The position numbers and the translations under genes are program-made. From Candidatus Brocadia sp. (GTDB lineage: Bacteria; Planctomycetota; Brocadiia; Brocadiales; Brocadiaceae): a DNA stretch of 64,000 bases. Within the stretch, counting starts at the first letter, position 1. The number at the start of each line of letters is the position of its first letter. Below the pieces are notes generated by a model. The model was not told the DNA's origin and searched no databases. It was given only the letters and a program-made list of their open reading frames with translations. The stretch covers positions 1-64,000 of the forward strand of contig SOEU01000009.1 of the NCBI GenBank assembly GCA_021646415.1, written 5' to 3'. Shown piece after piece: positions 45,913 to 57,083 of the stretch.

Positions 45913-46467
45913 CTATCTTTTAATAGCTTTGCGGCTACGTGTTCTGTACAGCGCGCTGCGTTCCCTGACCGTGAATCCTATCTTCTTCTTTTTAGGTTCC
46001 GGTGGTGTCATAAGCTGTCGAATGGCATCAAACACCACTTTAAACTGTGCGTCGTATTTTTTCTCAAGCTCATCGAGGTGTTTTGCCAACTCTTTATTTG
46101 AAACGATCAATTCCCGCAGTTTGACAAATGCCCACATAATGGTGATATTGACTTGTACGGCTCGCTTGCTCTTTAAAACACTGGAAAGCATGGCGACACC
46201 CTGTTCGGTGAAGGCATAGGGAGTAGCACGTCGAATGTCTCCCCAACTTGAAGTCACAATTTGTGACTTCAAGTTTATAAACCCTTGACTTGTAAGCTGA
46301 AACATAAAATCTTCGGGAAATCGCTCTATATTTCTTTTCACAGCCTGTATTAAAACCTTCGGCTCTACACTGTAAAGTTCAGCCAAGTCAGTGCTCAACA
46401 TAACCTTCTGGCCGCGTATCAAAAAGATTTTTCTTTCGATCGTCTCTAAAGGAACAATTATTTCCAT
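45913..46467 (-). CDS. ORF6N domain protein
   Basis: A 184-residue protein with the phage-type DNA-binding ORF6N domain: [49 protein letters not shown], and the signature [22 protein letters not shown]. Such proteins are common inside type I restriction operons and prophages; their role is unknown, possibly regulatory. The ATG at 46467 after GGAGAGG gives the family start; the open frame extends 35 codons upstream but without homology. A basic tail ([10 protein letters not shown]) follows. Confidence 0.85.
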   Translation of the reverse strand: MEIIVPLETIERKIFLIRGQKVMLSTDLAELYSVEPKVLIQAVKRNIERFPEDFMFQLTSQGFINLKSQIVTSSWGDIRRATPYAFTEQGVAMLSSVLKSKRAVQVNITIMWAFVKLRELIVSNKELAKHLDELEKKYDAQFKVVFDAIRQLMTPPEPKKKKIGFTVRERSALYRTRSRKAIKR

Positions 46468-46618
46468 TTGCCTCTCCGGTTTTGAGTTTGTATAGTAGAT
46501 TGATGCGTTGTTTTTTATACCGAATCCACCAATACATTTTCCCGATGGTGGGTTCGCATGCGCCCTTCGCAAACTCAGGACAGGCTTAACCCACCTTTAT
46601 GTCTATGTATAAGTTATA

Positions 46619-46642
46619 CACGGACAAACAAGTTTGTCCGTG
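46619..46642. repeat. 24-bp palindrome between hsdM and ORF6N gene
   Basis: CACGGACAAAC and GTTTGTCCGTG are perfect arms around AA. It lies 41 bases after the hsdM stop. Possibly a dispersed repeat; there is no T-tract. Confidence 0.8.
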
Positions 46643-46682
46643 CCACCCTTCAATATTGAAACTCCTTGAACATTGAATTCAT

Positions 46683-48245
46683 CTATTGCGCCCCTTCCTG
46701 CAGCCTCGCCACGTTTTCCGCAATCCTGTCCTCAATTTCCCGTGCCTCGGCATTCAACTGTTCCAGTTCTTCATTGAGTTCTTCAAGCCTCTCGTAGAAA
46801 TCAACCCCTTCTTCCTCTTTCTCGGCAACGCCCACATATCGCCCGGGATTCAGGGAATAGCAGTGTTCCTTTATCTGATCAATCGTGGCAACCTTGCAAA
46901 GGCCGTCGATGTCTTTATATTTGTTTTTCGGAAAATGTTCTTTCATTTGCTTTTCGCTTCCGTTTTCTGTCTCGATTTCTTCGCCACGATAAAGCCTCAC
47001 AATATTGGAGATGAATTCTATCTGCTCCGGCAGGAAATCCCTGTGGGCACGGTCTATCTGATTATAAATATGGCGGGCATCAATGAAGAGCACCTTGTCC
47101 TTGCGATCAGTCTTTTTCTTTCCTTTGTCCAGAAACCAGAGGGTACAGGGGAGCGTAACCGTATAGAAGAAGTTTGAACCGATGGCGATCATCACATCAA
47201 CGACATGAGATTCGATTATCTTCTGCCTGATATCAAGTTCTGACTGCCTGGCATCGCTTGCGGAATTTGCCATGACAAAACCAGCCCTGCCGTTTTCATT
47301 TAAGGCGCTGAGAAATATTTGTATCCAGAGATAATTGGCGTTGTCGGGTTTGGGAACGCCATAGGGGAAACGTTTGTCTCCCTTTAACTTCTCTTTATCA
47401 ACTCCGTTTACGTTAAATGGGGGATTCGCCATGACAAATTCGAACTTTCCTAATGAATTGTGGATGTCTTCATAATAGGTGTTCCCTTGTTTGATATCCC
47501 CCGAAAGACCGTGGACGGCAAGGTTCATCTTGCAAAGCCGCATGGTCTCTGCCGTCTTTTCCTGTCCGTATACCATGATCTCACTGCTTGCCCTTTTCTT
47601 GTGCCGTTCAACAAATTTGGCGCTCTGGACAAACATACCACCGGAACCTCCGGCAGGATCGTAGATTCTTCCATGAAAGGGTTCGATGACTTCTACGATG
47701 AGTTTAACGAGGGAGGTAGGAGTAAAGAACTCCCCGCCTTTCTTCCCCTCGCTCATGGAGAATTCACCAAGGAAGTACTCATAAATCTTCCCGAATACGT
47801 CACCTTCGATATCCATGGGGATACTGGAAAAGAGTTTGAGCAATGCCACAAGCAGGTCGTTTTCAAACCTTGTGTAAGTCTGAGGAAGGACGCCCTTGAG
47901 TTCTTCGTTTTCTGACTCGATGGCTTTCATGGCATCATTTACAGCCTTGCCGATATTGCGGCCTTCAGGAAGATTCAGGAGATAGGAATAACGGGCTTCA
48001 TCAGGCAGGTACATAATTCCTTTTGCCTGATAATCCGCTTTGCCTATTTTTCTGCGGCTGCTGGTGGGTTGATACTTCTTTATCTCTTTCTCAATCTCTG
48101 TAAACTTGTGATCGGCATAACGGAGAAAGATGAGTCCCAAAACGGGGACGGAATATTCCTGGGCTGACAATTCCGAATTTGCCCTGAGCTGGTCGGCTGC
48201 CTCCCAGAGCTTCTTTTCGATCTCGTTGTTATTTCCTTTTGTCAC
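46683..48245 (-). CDS. hsdM: Type I restriction-modification methyltransferase subunit
   Basis: A 520-residue N6-adenine methyltransferase. The N-terminal helical domain ([20 protein letters not shown]) is followed by the SAM-binding motif [16 protein letters not shown] (about residue 193) and the catalytic NPPF (about 273). The C-terminal helices close it ([20 protein letters not shown]). It is the first gene of the leftward restriction operon. Start codon is GTG at 48245 with no strong binding site. Confidence 0.95.
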   Translation of the reverse strand: MTKGNNNEIEKKLWEAADQLRANSELSAQEYSVPVLGLIFLRYADHKFTEIEKEIKKYQPTSSRRKIGKADYQAKGIMYLPDEARYSYLLNLPEGRNIGKAVNDAMKAIESENEELKGVLPQTYTRFENDLLVALLKLFSSIPMDIEGDVFGKIYEYFLGEFSMSEGKKGGEFFTPTSLVKLIVEVIEPFHGRIYDPAGGSGGMFVQSAKFVERHKKRASSEIMVYGQEKTAETMRLCKMNLAVHGLSGDIKQGNTYYEDIHNSLGKFEFVMANPPFNVNGVDKEKLKGDKRFPYGVPKPDNANYLWIQIFLSALNENGRAGFVMANSASDARQSELDIRQKIIESHVVDVMIAIGSNFFYTVTLPCTLWFLDKGKKKTDRKDKVLFIDARHIYNQIDRAHRDFLPEQIEFISNIVRLYRGEEIETENGSEKQMKEHFPKNKYKDIDGLCKVATIDQIKEHCYSLNPGRYVGVAEKEEEGVDFYERLEELNEELEQLNAEAREIEDRIAENVARLQEGAQ

Positions 48246-48342
48246 GTCTCATCCCTTTATCCCAAACATACTGTTGGCTGAAAATAGTTTTTCTCTGTAT
48301 TTTTATATAACACAACTCAGTATTTCAAGCTCTGCTGTTTTA

Positions 48343-50007
48343 TCAGCCCATATACCCCAATCCCTTCAACCGCTCAACGATCTTTGCTTCTTCGTCCTCG
48401 GAAATTTCTTGGATGGTGTCTGTTCTTTTGATCTGGGTAGCCTGGTATTCAACCCCTCTTAACTCCTTATTCAATATAGCGGTCAATACCTTGCCGTCCA
48501 TATACGTGGGGATCTGTTTGTCGAATAAGTAAAGAACGGTGGGGACAATGTCTATGATTTCTGCATGGTGCACTTGATGGTTTTTCTTGATGTCTTTACC
48601 CATGGCAATGAAGATGCCGTGTTGTCTGTGGCAGCCGGAACGATAGAGCTTGTATTGCATGGCGGGCATGAGCATCTCTGAGGCAAGGCCGATCTGCATG
48701 ACATACCCGTCTGCCATGTCAATAATCAGGTCGGGGGCATTAGATACGAAGTCACCGGTATATATCTCTTCCCTCTTGCAGACCTTTTGAATGATATTTT
48801 TTGATGTTTTTGGGTCTTTGAGGGTGTACAACTTGTCAATTATCTGTTCCCTGAGGGCTTCGTATTCCTTTTCAGGTTTCACAATGCCCCCATGCTGGCG
48901 GCCATTGAGATTGATCCAGATATTCTGCCCGGACAAGGAGCAAAAATACGCCTTTGTCTGCGACCAATCAACACGTCCAAGGCCAGTATCAACGGTTGGG
49001 GTAAGCGACTTGAGCCTCAACCAGTCGGGTACGATACGATTAACCCATGGTCCGATGCCCATTCTATATGTAAACTTTTTCAAGGTAGTTTTTATTGTTC
49101 TCAACAGTTCGGTATTAAAAGCTGCTGGCGGTCTGGGTTTAAGCTTTAAAACACCTATATCATAAAAATATTTGTTGATGTAAAAATCCTTGTGAAGCCC
49201 GCCAAACCCGTGATCAGAGACGATTATAACGGTGGTATCTTTTGAAAGAGTGTCCAAAAATCGCTTCATAACGATATCGAGATGTTGGTAGTAATCTTCA
49301 ATGGCATCTTTATATTTTTGAGATTTTTTAGGATCGTGAAGCGGATGGTTTGCCTCCATATGGTGCCAGAAAAAATGCTGTAAGCGGTCTAATTCATCAA
49401 ATACCGCCATAAAAAAGTCGGGTTGGTATTTATTGTAGAGATAATGGACAGCCTTTTCTTGCATGTCGGTGACCTTATAGAGATTGTCAATAAAGGCATC
49501 CTCCTTTCCACCCATAATCGTCCCCACATCGATACTGAACTGCAATTCATGTAAATATTGTTTTAACTCTTCTTTGAGTGACGTCGGGTATATAAAATCC
49601 GAGTTTGTATCAGGGGTACCAAGACCTGCAACCATAAAGCCATTAACAGATTCAGGGGGATAGGTCATGGGCATGTTAAAGATGCCTGATGTCATGCCAT
49701 AGGTATCAAGGATATTCCAGATGGCAGGGATTTTCCTATCATTGGAGGTAATGTTTCTGAGTTCGTAGGTATCGTTACGGATGGTGAAAAAGTCAAAGAT
49801 GTTATGTTTGCCGGGGTTTACACCGGTAAAGGCCGATGTCCAGGCAGGGGCGCTGAGGGGGGGAATAGTGCTGTTTAAATTTCCATAACTACCGTTTTCA
49901 GTGAGATATTTAAATGTGGGCAATTTCCCTTTCCGAATCATAGGATGAATAACATCCCATGTAGCGCCGTCCAGACCGATGATAACGATTTTGTTTGGTT
50001 TATTCAT
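48343..50007 (-). CDS. Alkaline-phosphatase-superfamily phosphodiesterase
   Basis: A 554-residue type I phosphodiesterase / nucleotide pyrophosphatase-like protein. It has the metal and nucleophile region IIGLDGATWDVIHP, PPLSAPAWTSAFTGVNPGKH, FDELDRLQHFFWHHMEANHP, and VIIVSDHGFGGLHKDFYINK (about residue 262), which together provide two metal sites. No signal peptide is seen, so it may be cytosolic. Substrate unknown. It starts three bases after the pyrF stop on the same strand, an operon. Confidence 0.88.
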   Translation of the reverse strand: MNKPNKIVIIGLDGATWDVIHPMIRKGKLPTFKYLTENGSYGNLNSTIPPLSAPAWTSAFTGVNPGKHNIFDFFTIRNDTYELRNITSNDRKIPAIWNILDTYGMTSGIFNMPMTYPPESVNGFMVAGLGTPDTNSDFIYPTSLKEELKQYLHELQFSIDVGTIMGGKEDAFIDNLYKVTDMQEKAVHYLYNKYQPDFFMAVFDELDRLQHFFWHHMEANHPLHDPKKSQKYKDAIEDYYQHLDIVMKRFLDTLSKDTTVIIVSDHGFGGLHKDFYINKYFYDIGVLKLKPRPPAAFNTELLRTIKTTLKKFTYRMGIGPWVNRIVPDWLRLKSLTPTVDTGLGRVDWSQTKAYFCSLSGQNIWINLNGRQHGGIVKPEKEYEALREQIIDKLYTLKDPKTSKNIIQKVCKREEIYTGDFVSNAPDLIIDMADGYVMQIGLASEMLMPAMQYKLYRSGCHRQHGIFIAMGKDIKKNHQVHHAEIIDIVPTVLYLFDKQIPTYMDGKVLTAILNKELRGVEYQATQIKRTDTIQEISEDEEAKIVERLKGLGYMG

Positions 50008-50010
50008 AGT

Positions 50011-50967
50011 CTATTTGAGGACTTTTCTTATTTCATCATTCATCTTAATTATCGCCTCCCGGGTGGCGTCTTTCCATGCGCTTATGCCATATTTTTCCTT
50101 CCAGGGGGAAATATTGTATGCATAAAGGATGGAACGGGAGGCGTTGATGATAGCTCCGAGACCATCCGGGTTAAAACAATATGCGATATCTTTTGCCGTA
50201 GCGCCCTGCGCACCGTAACCGGGTACAAGAAAATAAGCAGCAGGCATGATTTTTCTCAATTTCGATATTTCGTGGGAAAATGTGGCTCCAACAACAGCCC
50301 CAACTGCGCTGTATCCCTGTTTGCCAATGAAGTCGCTTCCCCAGGCATGTGTCCTTTCCGCTATAATTTCATGGAGTTTTTTTGTCCCACACATAATGTC
50401 CTGGAATTCACTGGAAGATGGATTTGATGTTTTTACGAGGATAAATATACCTTTGTTATGTTTTTGGGCCGTTTGTAGAAAAGGGAGCAGACTGTCGGTT
50501 CCTAAAAGGGGGTTAACGGTTATGGCATCAGTGGCGAATGGGGTTTCAACGATATTATCTATGTGTACCTCTCCGATATGGGCATTGGCGTACGCCTCAG
50601 CCGTGCTGGACACATCACCTCTTTTAATATCGCCAATTACTAGTAATCCTTTTTGTTTGGCGTATCTAATGGTTTCTGCATAGGCCCAGACACCCCACCA
50701 GCCATAAAGTTCATAAAATGCAATCTGGGGTTTGACGATGCTCACATGCGGTGCGATAAGGTCGATAACCTGTATATTAAATTCCAGAATAATACGGGAT
50801 GCATATTCAAGGGGCTGTTTTTGAAAGGTGAAGAACTTTTGTTTAATGGTATCAGGGATGAGTTTAAAATAGGGGTCTAAACCTACCACAACACAGCTAT
50901 TTTTTCTCCGGATGGCTGTGATAAGCTGGTCGGCAAAATTTTCTCTGTTGTCAGAGACTACAGCCAA
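50011..50967 (-). CDS. pyrF: Orotidine 5'-phosphate decarboxylase, type 2
   Basis: A 318-residue class 2 OMP decarboxylase: VVVGLDPYFKL, the longer insertion ILEFNIQVIDLIAPHVSIVKPQ (beginning here at IVKPQIAFYE), the catalytic GDIKRGDVSSTAEAYANAHI, and VGATFSHEISKLR. It makes UMP. The start is TTG at 50967 with AAGGA eight bases before it; the usual E. coli type is shorter (about 245), but class 2 enzymes are about 270-310. Confidence 0.93.
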   Translation of the reverse strand: MAVVSDNRENFADQLITAIRRKNSCVVVGLDPYFKLIPDTIKQKFFTFQKQPLEYASRIILEFNIQVIDLIAPHVSIVKPQIAFYELYGWWGVWAYAETIRYAKQKGLLVIGDIKRGDVSSTAEAYANAHIGEVHIDNIVETPFATDAITVNPLLGTDSLLPFLQTAQKHNKGIFILVKTSNPSSSEFQDIMCGTKKLHEIIAERTHAWGSDFIGKQGYSAVGAVVGATFSHEISKLRKIMPAAYFLVPGYGAQGATAKDIAYCFNPDGLGAIINASRSILYAYNISPWKEKYGISAWKDATREAIIKMNDEIRKVLK

Positions 50968-51010
50968 ATTTGTTTTCCTTAAGTCTCAAGTTTTAATGAT
51001 AATCAAGTAA

Positions 51011-51574
51011 CTAAAGGGTCAAGAAATTTTTAAGAAGTTTTGGGCCTTCTGCGGTTAAAAAGGATTCGGGATGAAATTGTACCCCTTCTAAAAGATACTC
51101 CTTATGACGAATACCCATGATCTCATCATCGTCTGCTCTTGCTGTAACCTCAAGACAATTAGGCAGTGTATCTTCTTTGACAATGAGAGAATGATAACGA
51201 GTAGCCTCAAAAGGATTGGAAAGTCCTCGGTAAATGGTTTTGCAGTCGTGTTTGATCATTGATGTCTTTCCATGCATAAGTCTTCTTGCACGAATAACTT
51301 CTGCCCCATATGTGTATGCAATGCACTGGTGGCCCAGACAAACCCCGAGAATCGGTATTTTCCCTGAAAACTGTTTTATAATATCATTAGAGATGCCTGC
51401 TTCTTTGGGTGTACAGGGCCCTGGGGATATAATAATATGGTCAGGTTTCTCCTCCTCTATTTCTTCAAGGCTGACCTTATCATTTCTAAATACTTCCATT
51501 CTTGCGCCAAATGCGCCAATTTGTTGCACTAAATTATAGGTGAAGGAGTCGTAATTATCGATAATAATTATCAT
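51011..51574 (-). CDS. trpG: Anthranilate/para-aminobenzoate synthase glutamine amidotransferase
   Basis: A 187-residue class I glutamine amidotransferase: IIIIDNYDSFTYNLVQQIGA, the oxyanion block HIIISPGPCTPKEA, the nucleophile Cys in ILGVCLGHQCIAYTYGA, and EGVQFHPES with the catalytic His and Glu. It supplies ammonia to TrpE or PabB; which one cannot be told, so trpG/pabA is open. The ATG at 51574 has an AAAAGGA site and matches the family start; ten upstream codons are spurious. It is divergent from nusA. Confidence 0.9.
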   Translation of the reverse strand: MIIIIDNYDSFTYNLVQQIGAFGARMEVFRNDKVSLEEIEEEKPDHIIISPGPCTPKEAGISNDIIKQFSGKIPILGVCLGHQCIAYTYGAEVIRARRLMHGKTSMIKHDCKTIYRGLSNPFEATRYHSLIVKEDTLPNCLEVTARADDDEIMGIRHKEYLLEGVQFHPESFLTAEGPKLLKNFLTL

Positions 51575-51694
51575 AAGAGTATTTCCTTTTACAAATATTA
51601 GCAAAATAAATTTTGAATATCAAAGAGATTTTAAGTGGTAATTAAACAAGTTCTTGCATTCACTGTAAGTAAATGCCATTACCATAAAAACAAC

Positions 51695-51723
51695 TTGACA
51701 ATATTCGTTTTTTTTGTTAAATT
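51695..51723 (+). promoter_or_regulatory. Candidate promoter of the nusA operon
   Basis: TTGACA (51695-51700), 17-base spacer with a T-run, TAAATT (51718-51723). It would give a leader of about 200 bases before nusA that contains a terminator. A TATAAT at 51796-51801 is a second possible -10 without a good -35. Confidence 0.5.
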
Positions 51724-51830
51724 TTGTTAACTGTATTAACTGTTAAGCGACACTGGGATAAGTCGATGTGTTATCCTTAAAGGATTTTGTGTAGTTATAA
51801 TAGACTGGCCAAAAGGGGGAAAAATTCGCG

Positions 51831-51860
51831 AAAAGTGGGGATAACCCACTTTTTTATTTT
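51831..51860 (+). terminator. Intrinsic terminator in the nusA leader
   Basis: AAAAGTGGG pairs exactly with CCCACTTTT around GATAA, followed by TTATTTT. It stands 72 bases before the nusA start on the coding strand, which suggests attenuation of the nusA operon. Confidence 0.7.
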
Positions 51861-51932
51861 AAGGAGTATATTTTTTTCTTAGGATGTTCTTTCCGGCTAG
51901 TCTTGGTTGGCGACTTAAGTAAAAAGGTATTT

Positions 51933-53006
51933 ATGGATAAAGAAAGTTTACTACGTTTAGTAGATAGTTTACACAGGGATAAAGAAATTGCCAAAGATGT
52001 TGTGTTTCAGGGTATAGAGGCTGCTCTTACTACCGCCGCCCGAAAACATTTTAAATCCCAGGAGGCAGTTTCTATTCAAATTGATAGAAATACGGGGGAG
52101 ATTTTGGCGAAGGAAGGCGATCGTAGAATCGACCCTTCCGAATTGGGCAGGATTACGGCACAAACTGCAAAACAAGTTATCATCCAGAAGATACGAGAGG
52201 CTGAGCGGGATGTTATATATGAGGATTTTCTTGGCCGGAAGGGTGCCATCGTCAGTGGTGCTGTTCAAAGGTTCGAAGGTCCTACGATTATTGTTAACCT
52301 TGGTAAAACAGAGGGTATCCTGAACAAATTGGAACAAATTGACGATGAACATTATAATACGAATGAACGGGTCAGGGCGATTGTCCTTGATGTGAAAAAA
52401 GTAGGGACCCGGGTGCGGATATTACTTTCAAGGACGCATCCTGATTTTGTCCGGAGGCTCTTTGAGCTAGAAGTACCTGAAATTGCGGAGAATACGATTG
52501 AGATCAAGGCTCTGGCAAGGGAGCCGGGGCATAGGACCAAGATTGCTGTGGCTTCAGGTGACCCGAATGTGGATTGTGTGGGTGCGTGCGTGGGCGTGCG
52601 TGGGTCCCGGATTAAGAATATTGTGGATGAATTGAACGGTGAGAAGATTGATATTATCAGGTGGAGTGATGAACCAGAAGTGTTGTTGCCTAACGCACTA
52701 AAACCTGCGGAAGTTTCTGGGATTATTTTGTCAGCCGAGAATCAGGTTGCTACCATTGTGGTACCGAATGATCAACTTTCTCTGGCAATTGGTAAAAGGG
52801 GACAAAATGTACGTCTTGCGTCTCGGTTAACGTCGTGGGATATTGATATTATCACAGAGTCAGAATTTGAAGAAAGGCAAAAAGAGGGTGCCGCAGGACT
52901 TACAGAGGTTGCAGAGTCGAACAAAAGGCCTTTTGATAATTCAAAGACAACAAGTGCGGAGTCGGCCGAGCATATTAAAGCGGGTGGGGAAAAAGAGGGA
53001 ATATAA
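51933..53006 (+). CDS. nusA: Transcription termination/antitermination factor NusA
   Basis: A 357-residue NusA: the N-terminal RNA-polymerase-binding domain (LHRDKEIAKDVVFQGIEAAL), the S1 domain (AIVSGAVQRFEGPTIIVNLG), and the KH domains (VDCVGACVGVRGSRIKNIVD, SLAIGKRGQNVRLASRLTSW). It lacks the C-terminal acidic repeats found in E. coli and ends in a short disordered tail, as in many bacteria. The ATG at 51933 has AAAAGG before it. It leads the nusA-infB-ylxP-rbfA group. Confidence 0.95.
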   Translation: MDKESLLRLVDSLHRDKEIAKDVVFQGIEAALTTAARKHFKSQEAVSIQIDRNTGEILAKEGDRRIDPSELGRITAQTAKQVIIQKIREAERDVIYEDFLGRKGAIVSGAVQRFEGPTIIVNLGKTEGILNKLEQIDDEHYNTNERVRAIVLDVKKVGTRVRILLSRTHPDFVRRLFELEVPEIAENTIEIKALAREPGHRTKIAVASGDPNVDCVGACVGVRGSRIKNIVDELNGEKIDIIRWSDEPEVLLPNALKPAEVSGIILSAENQVATIVVPNDQLSLAIGKRGQNVRLASRLTSWDIDIITESEFEERQKEGAAGLTEVAESNKRPFDNSKTTSAESAEHIKAGGEKEGI

Positions 53007-53047
53007 TAATAAATATAGACATTATTTTGATTATCTTAGGAGTTTAA

Positions 53048-55285
53048 ATGGGAAAAATTCGGATCAGTTTGCTTGCAAAAGAGCTAGGAGTTAAGAGTAG
53101 CCTGTTGATTGATAAATGTCATGAAAAAGGGTTGGCTCACATTACGCACCATGCGAATACACTAGTTTCTGAGCAGGCAGAAATGATAAGACAATTGTTC
53201 CAACCGAGTGCAAAGGTGACTCCTACGAAAGAAGAGCCCAAAATAAAAGAGGTTCCCGTTTCACACGCAGTGGTCGAACAGAAAAAGGATGAGAAAACGA
53301 CATTACAAGCCAGTGGTGTAAAAATTATTCAACCGAGTAAAATTGTTCGAATCCCCAAAAGTGCACCTGCTCAACATCCGCAACAGCGTGTTGTGAAGAT
53401 GACCCCGGTAAAAACTTATTGGAAGAAGAAACAACCGCCAGGTGTTGTGTCTTTCAGGAAAAAAGAACAGGGAGGGGAAGTTACAGAATCAAAAAAACCA
53501 ACAGTTAAGGAGAAAGAGAGAAAGGTTGTTATGGAACCACCAATAACGGTAAAAGATCTTTCTTCTACGTTAGGGATTCGTGCAAATGAGATTATCACCA
53601 AGTTGCTCCTCGAACACAATGTGCGTTCAACAATCAATCAGATATTAAGCGAAGAGATTGTACAGTTGTTAGGCATTGAATATGGGGTGGAGATTGAAAT
53701 TAGAAAAAAAGAGGCTGTGGGAGAACGTGATTTCATGGCCGATCAGGTATCTACAAAAGCCGAGGACATGGTGCATCGTGCACCAATCGTGACTTTTCTG
53801 GGACATGTTGATCATGGGAAAACCTCACTCCTTGATAGTATTCGTCAAACAAATGTTGCTGCGGGAGAAGTGGGTGGGATTACGCAGCATATCGGTGCGT
53901 ATAAGGTGGAAATGCATGGAAAACATGTAGTATTCCTTGATACACCTGGCCATGAAGCATTTACGGCTATGCGGGCAAGGGGAGCAAATATTACTGATGT
54001 GGTGGTGCTCGTTGTGGCGGCAGATGACGGAGTGATGCCTCAGACGGAAGAGGCATTAAATCATGCAAAAGCTGCTAATGTGCCGATTGTTGTTGCGTTG
54101 AATAAAATTGATAAACCCGGTGCCAATTCGTTGAGAGTCAGACAACAGCTTGCAAGTCTGGATTTAATCCCTGAAGAATGGGGCGGAAAGACGCAGTTTG
54201 TTGAGACTTCAGCTGTTACGAAAAAGGGAATCGATACCTTGCTTGAAAGGCTTTTGCTGGAGTCTGAAATTCTGGAACTAAAAGCAAATCCTAAAAATCC
54301 GGCACGAGGGGTGGTTTTAGAAGCTCGCCTTAGCGAGGGAAGAGGAGTTGTTGCCAATGTCTTAATACAAGACGGTACCTTACATGAAGGAGATATTATC
54401 CTTTGTGGCAAAACTTTCGGTAGGGCACGTCTCGTTACGAACGAAAGGGGATTTGAGGTACAAGAGGCAGGCCCGTCAACACCGGTGTCCGTTTCTGATT
54501 TTTCTGAAGTTCCTGAGGCTGGAGACAAATTTTACGTAGTCAGTGATATACAAAAGGCAAGAGAGATTGCTCAGGAAAGGCAAAAAAAAGAACGTGAAAC
54601 CTCTCTGGCAAAACACCAGCATGTTACACTGGATAGCCTGTATTCCAAAATTGCTGAAGGGAATGTTAAGGAGATCAAAATAATATTAAAGGCTGATTAT
54701 AAGGGCTCTGTTGAAGTACTTAAAAAGGCATTAGAAGAACTTTCAACCCCTGAAATAAAAGTGAGAATATTGCACTGCGGTGTTGGTGGTATTACAGAAT
54801 CGGATGTGCTTCTGGCTGATGCATCGGATGCCATTGTGATTGGGTTTTATGTGACGACCGAGGATAAGGCACGCATACTGGCAGAAGAAAAAGGGGTGGA
54901 AATCAGGCTCTATAAAATTATCTATGATGCAACAAACGAAATAAAAGCTGCCATGGAAGGTATGTTAGAACCAGAATCTAAAGAGGTTGTATTAGGTCAG
55001 GTCGAAATACGGCAAGTTTACAATATCTCAAAGTTTGGTAATGTTGCTGGTTGTTATGTAAAAACGGGTAAAATTACAAGAAATGCCTCCGTCCGATTAA
55101 TTCGGGATAACATTATCATTTATGACGGGAAATTAGAGTCTTTAAAGGTAGTAAAAGATGATGTCAGAGAGGTTAGGGCAGGATTTGAATGTGGGCTGAA
55201 AATTGCCAATTATGATGATATTAAAGTGGGGGATATTGTAGAGGCATACGAAGTGCAAAAGATAGCAAGAGTCCTAACGGTATAG
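53048..55285 (+). CDS. infB: Translation initiation factor IF-2
   Basis: A 745-residue IF-2. N-terminal IF2N ([20 protein letters not shown]), a basic variable linker, a second IF2N-like part (about 160-210), then the GTPase with G1 GHVDHGKT (about residues 252-259), G3 [10 protein letters not shown]4 NKID, and C-terminal domains II-IV (the last binds fMet-tRNA). Downstream of nusA by 41 bases. It places initiator tRNA on the 30S subunit. Confidence 0.96.
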   Translation: MGKIRISLLAKELGVKSSLLIDKCHEKGLAHITHHANTLVSEQAEMIRQLFQPSAKVTPTKEEPKIKEVPVSHAVVEQKKDEKTTLQASGVKIIQPSKIVRIPKSAPAQHPQQRVVKMTPVKTYWKKKQPPGVVSFRKKEQGGEVTESKKPTVKEKERKVVMEPPITVKDLSSTLGIRANEIITKLLLEHNVRSTINQILSEEIVQLLGIEYGVEIEIRKKEAVGERDFMADQVSTKAEDMVHRAPIVTFLGHVDHGKTSLLDSIRQTNVAAGEVGGITQHIGAYKVEMHGKHVVFLDTPGHEAFTAMRARGANITDVVVLVVAADDGVMPQTEEALNHAKAANVPIVVALNKIDKPGANSLRVRQQLASLDLIPEEWGGKTQFVETSAVTKKGIDTLLERLLLESEILELKANPKNPARGVVLEARLSEGRGVVANVLIQDGTLHEGDIILCGKTFGRARLVTNERGFEVQEAGPSTPVSVSDFSEVPEAGDKFYVVSDIQKAREIAQERQKKERETSLAKHQHVTLDSLYSKIAEGNVKEIKIILKADYKGSVEVLKKALEELSTPEIKVRILHCGVGGITESDVLLADASDAIVIGFYVTTEDKARILAEEKGVEIRLYKIIYDATNEIKAAMEGMLEPESKEVVLGQVEIRQVYNISKFGNVAGCYVKTGKITRNASVRLIRDNIIIYDGKLESLKVVKDDVREVRAGFECGLKIANYDDIKVGDIVEAYEVQKIARVLTV

Positions 55286-55391
55286 TAATTGCTCTTATAG
55301 CTATGTTTGGCATTTTAGAAAAAGATTTTCAACTCTTAATTATCCTCCTTCCTGGCAATTGGGGCAATCTTAATTGCGACTATGATGCACT

Positions 55392-55703
55392 ATGAAATTA
55401 GAGTTTTACAAGTCTGATGATACTGTAGTTGGAGTTCTCAATATTCGGTTGGTAATCCGGGGTGCAAATACATTAAAGGACAAGCGTCACATCATTAAAA
55501 GCCTGAAAGATCGTGTTAAAAATAATTTTAACGTCTCTGTCTCGGAAATTGGAACTTTGGATCATTGCCAATATTCTAGATTAGGGATTGCAATGGTAGG
55601 AAATGATAAGAGGTATGTGAACGGTACCTTATCGAATTTAATTAATATGTTCCGAGCCTCAACTTCTGTAGAGCTTGTTGGTTATCACCTCGAATTTGTT
55701 TAA
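55392..55703 (+). CDS. DUF503 (YlxP-like) protein
   Basis: A 103-residue member of DUF503: VGVLNIRLVIRGANTLKDKR, IIKSLKDRVKNNFNVSVSEI and DHCQYSRLGIAMVGNDKRYV. This family sits between infB and rbfA in many bacteria and is thought to help ribosome maturation, a link that comes mostly from gene context. The position here agrees. Confidence 0.9.
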   Translation: MKLEFYKSDDTVVGVLNIRLVIRGANTLKDKRHIIKSLKDRVKNNFNVSVSEIGTLDHCQYSRLGIAMVGNDKRYVNGTLSNLINMFRASTSVELVGYHLEFV

Positions 55704-55791
55704 TTCCATTCATAAGAGATGTACATCCATATGGTAAATCCCTTTTTAGTAATAATTATATTTTTTGTTTACAATAAAGAAGGGGGTTGTT

Positions 55792-56169
55792 ATGCCTTCA
55801 AGAAGAGTAGAGCGATTGTCTGAATCAGTTAAACAAGAGGTAAGTAAAATCATACTTTATGAACTCAAAGACCCTCGGATAAGTTTTATTACAGTTACCA
55901 AAGTTGAACTTGCGTCTGATCTGAAAAGAGCAAAGGTGTATATCTCTATTTTGGGGGATGCTCTTACCCAGAGAAAAACCTTACAAGCGCTGGAACATGC
56001 CAGAGGGTTTATTCAAGCAAAAATGGGTGCACATCTGCAGATAAGATACACGCCATTGTTGACTTTTTATTTGGATGAATCGTTAAAAAAGAGTCAACAT
56101 ATTTCAAACCTTATTGACGAGGCAGTTAAGGGGAGTGACATTACAATCAAAGGTGAGTTAGAAGAATGA
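55792..56169 (+). CDS. rbfA: Ribosome-binding factor A
   Basis: A 125-residue KH-fold protein: [48 protein letters not shown] and the C-terminal [20 protein letters not shown]. It binds 30S precursors at low temperature and helps 16S 5'-end maturation. ATG 55792 is preceded by GAAGGGGG. Its stop overlaps hisG's start by four bases (ATGA), coupling them. Confidence 0.93.
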   Translation: MPSRRVERLSESVKQEVSKIILYELKDPRISFITVTKVELASDLKRAKVYISILGDALTQRKTLQALEHARGFIQAKMGAHLQIRYTPLLTFYLDESLKKSQHISNLIDEAVKGSDITIKGELEE

Positions 56170-57038
56170 AAAAATTACATTTAGGTTTACCGAAAGGCAG
56201 TCTTCAGGAAGCAACTGTTGAAATGATGAAAAAGGCAGGTTATACTGTCCATGTTAGTCCTCGATCTTATTACCCTTCAATCGATGATGATGAAATTTCC
56301 GTACGATTAATCAGGCCGCAAGATATGTCCAGATATGTTGAAAAAGGGATTATTGATGCTGGTCTGACAGGTGCCGATTGGGTGAAAGAAGCAGGTTCTG
56401 ACGTGAAAGTGGTTGTGAGCCTTGTGTATGCTAAACAACAGTTAACGAAGGTAAAATGGGTTTTAGCTGTGCCTGAAAGTTCGACCATCCGCACCGTGGA
56501 TGATCTGCAGAATAAAAAGATTGCGACGGAACTTGTGAACGTGACACGGCAATACCTCGCAGAACGCGGGGTGGTTGCCGATATTGAATTTTCTCATGGT
56601 GCTACTGAGGCAAAGGCTCCAGACTTAGTAGATGCGATTGTAGAACTTACTGAAACAGGAAGTAGTCTGAAGGCAAACAAACTTCGTATCATTGAGACCG
56701 TTATGGAATCTTCAACTCAGCTTATTGCCGGTCATCATGCGTGGAAAGATGAATGGAAACGTACAAAAATAGAGAATCTTGCAATGCTATTTGAAGGAGC
56801 TATTATTGCCCGTGTAAAGGTCGGATTGAAGATGAATGTTCCAAATGGGGCTCTGGATCAGGTGCTAAAAAAATTGCCTGCATTGAGAAAACCAACAGTT
56901 TCTACACTGTCTGAAGGGGCTGGTTATGCGATTGAAACTGTGCTGGATGAGACAGTGGCAAGAAGCATCACCCCTGAGTTAAAAAGAGCCGGAGCTGAAG
57001 GGATTATTGAATATCCATTAAATAAAGTTATTCTTTAA
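56166..57038 (+). CDS. hisG: ATP phosphoribosyltransferase, long form
   Basis: A 290-residue hexameric-type His[21 protein letters not shown], the PRPP region [34 protein letters not shown] and the [20 protein letters not shown] block. The C-terminal 75 residues are the ACT-like regulatory domain that binds histidine (VNGALDQVL-type; here [20 protein letters not shown]). It catalyses the first step of histidine synthesis. It overlaps rbfA, an unusual partner, with no other his gene beside it. Confidence 0.95.
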   Translation: MKKLHLGLPKGSLQEATVEMMKKAGYTVHVSPRSYYPSIDDDEISVRLIRPQDMSRYVEKGIIDAGLTGADWVKEAGSDVKVVVSLVYAKQQLTKVKWVLAVPESSTIRTVDDLQNKKIATELVNVTRQYLAERGVVADIEFSHGATEAKAPDLVDAIVELTETGSSLKANKLRIIETVMESSTQLIAGHHAWKDEWKRTKIENLAMLFEGAIIARVKVGLKMNVPNGALDQVLKKLPALRKPTVSTLSEGAGYAIETVLDETVARSITPELKRAGAEGIIEYPLNKVIL

Positions 57039-57083
57039 GATGCGGGAGTTCCGATATGTTAAGGATATACAAAGAAGTATGAA

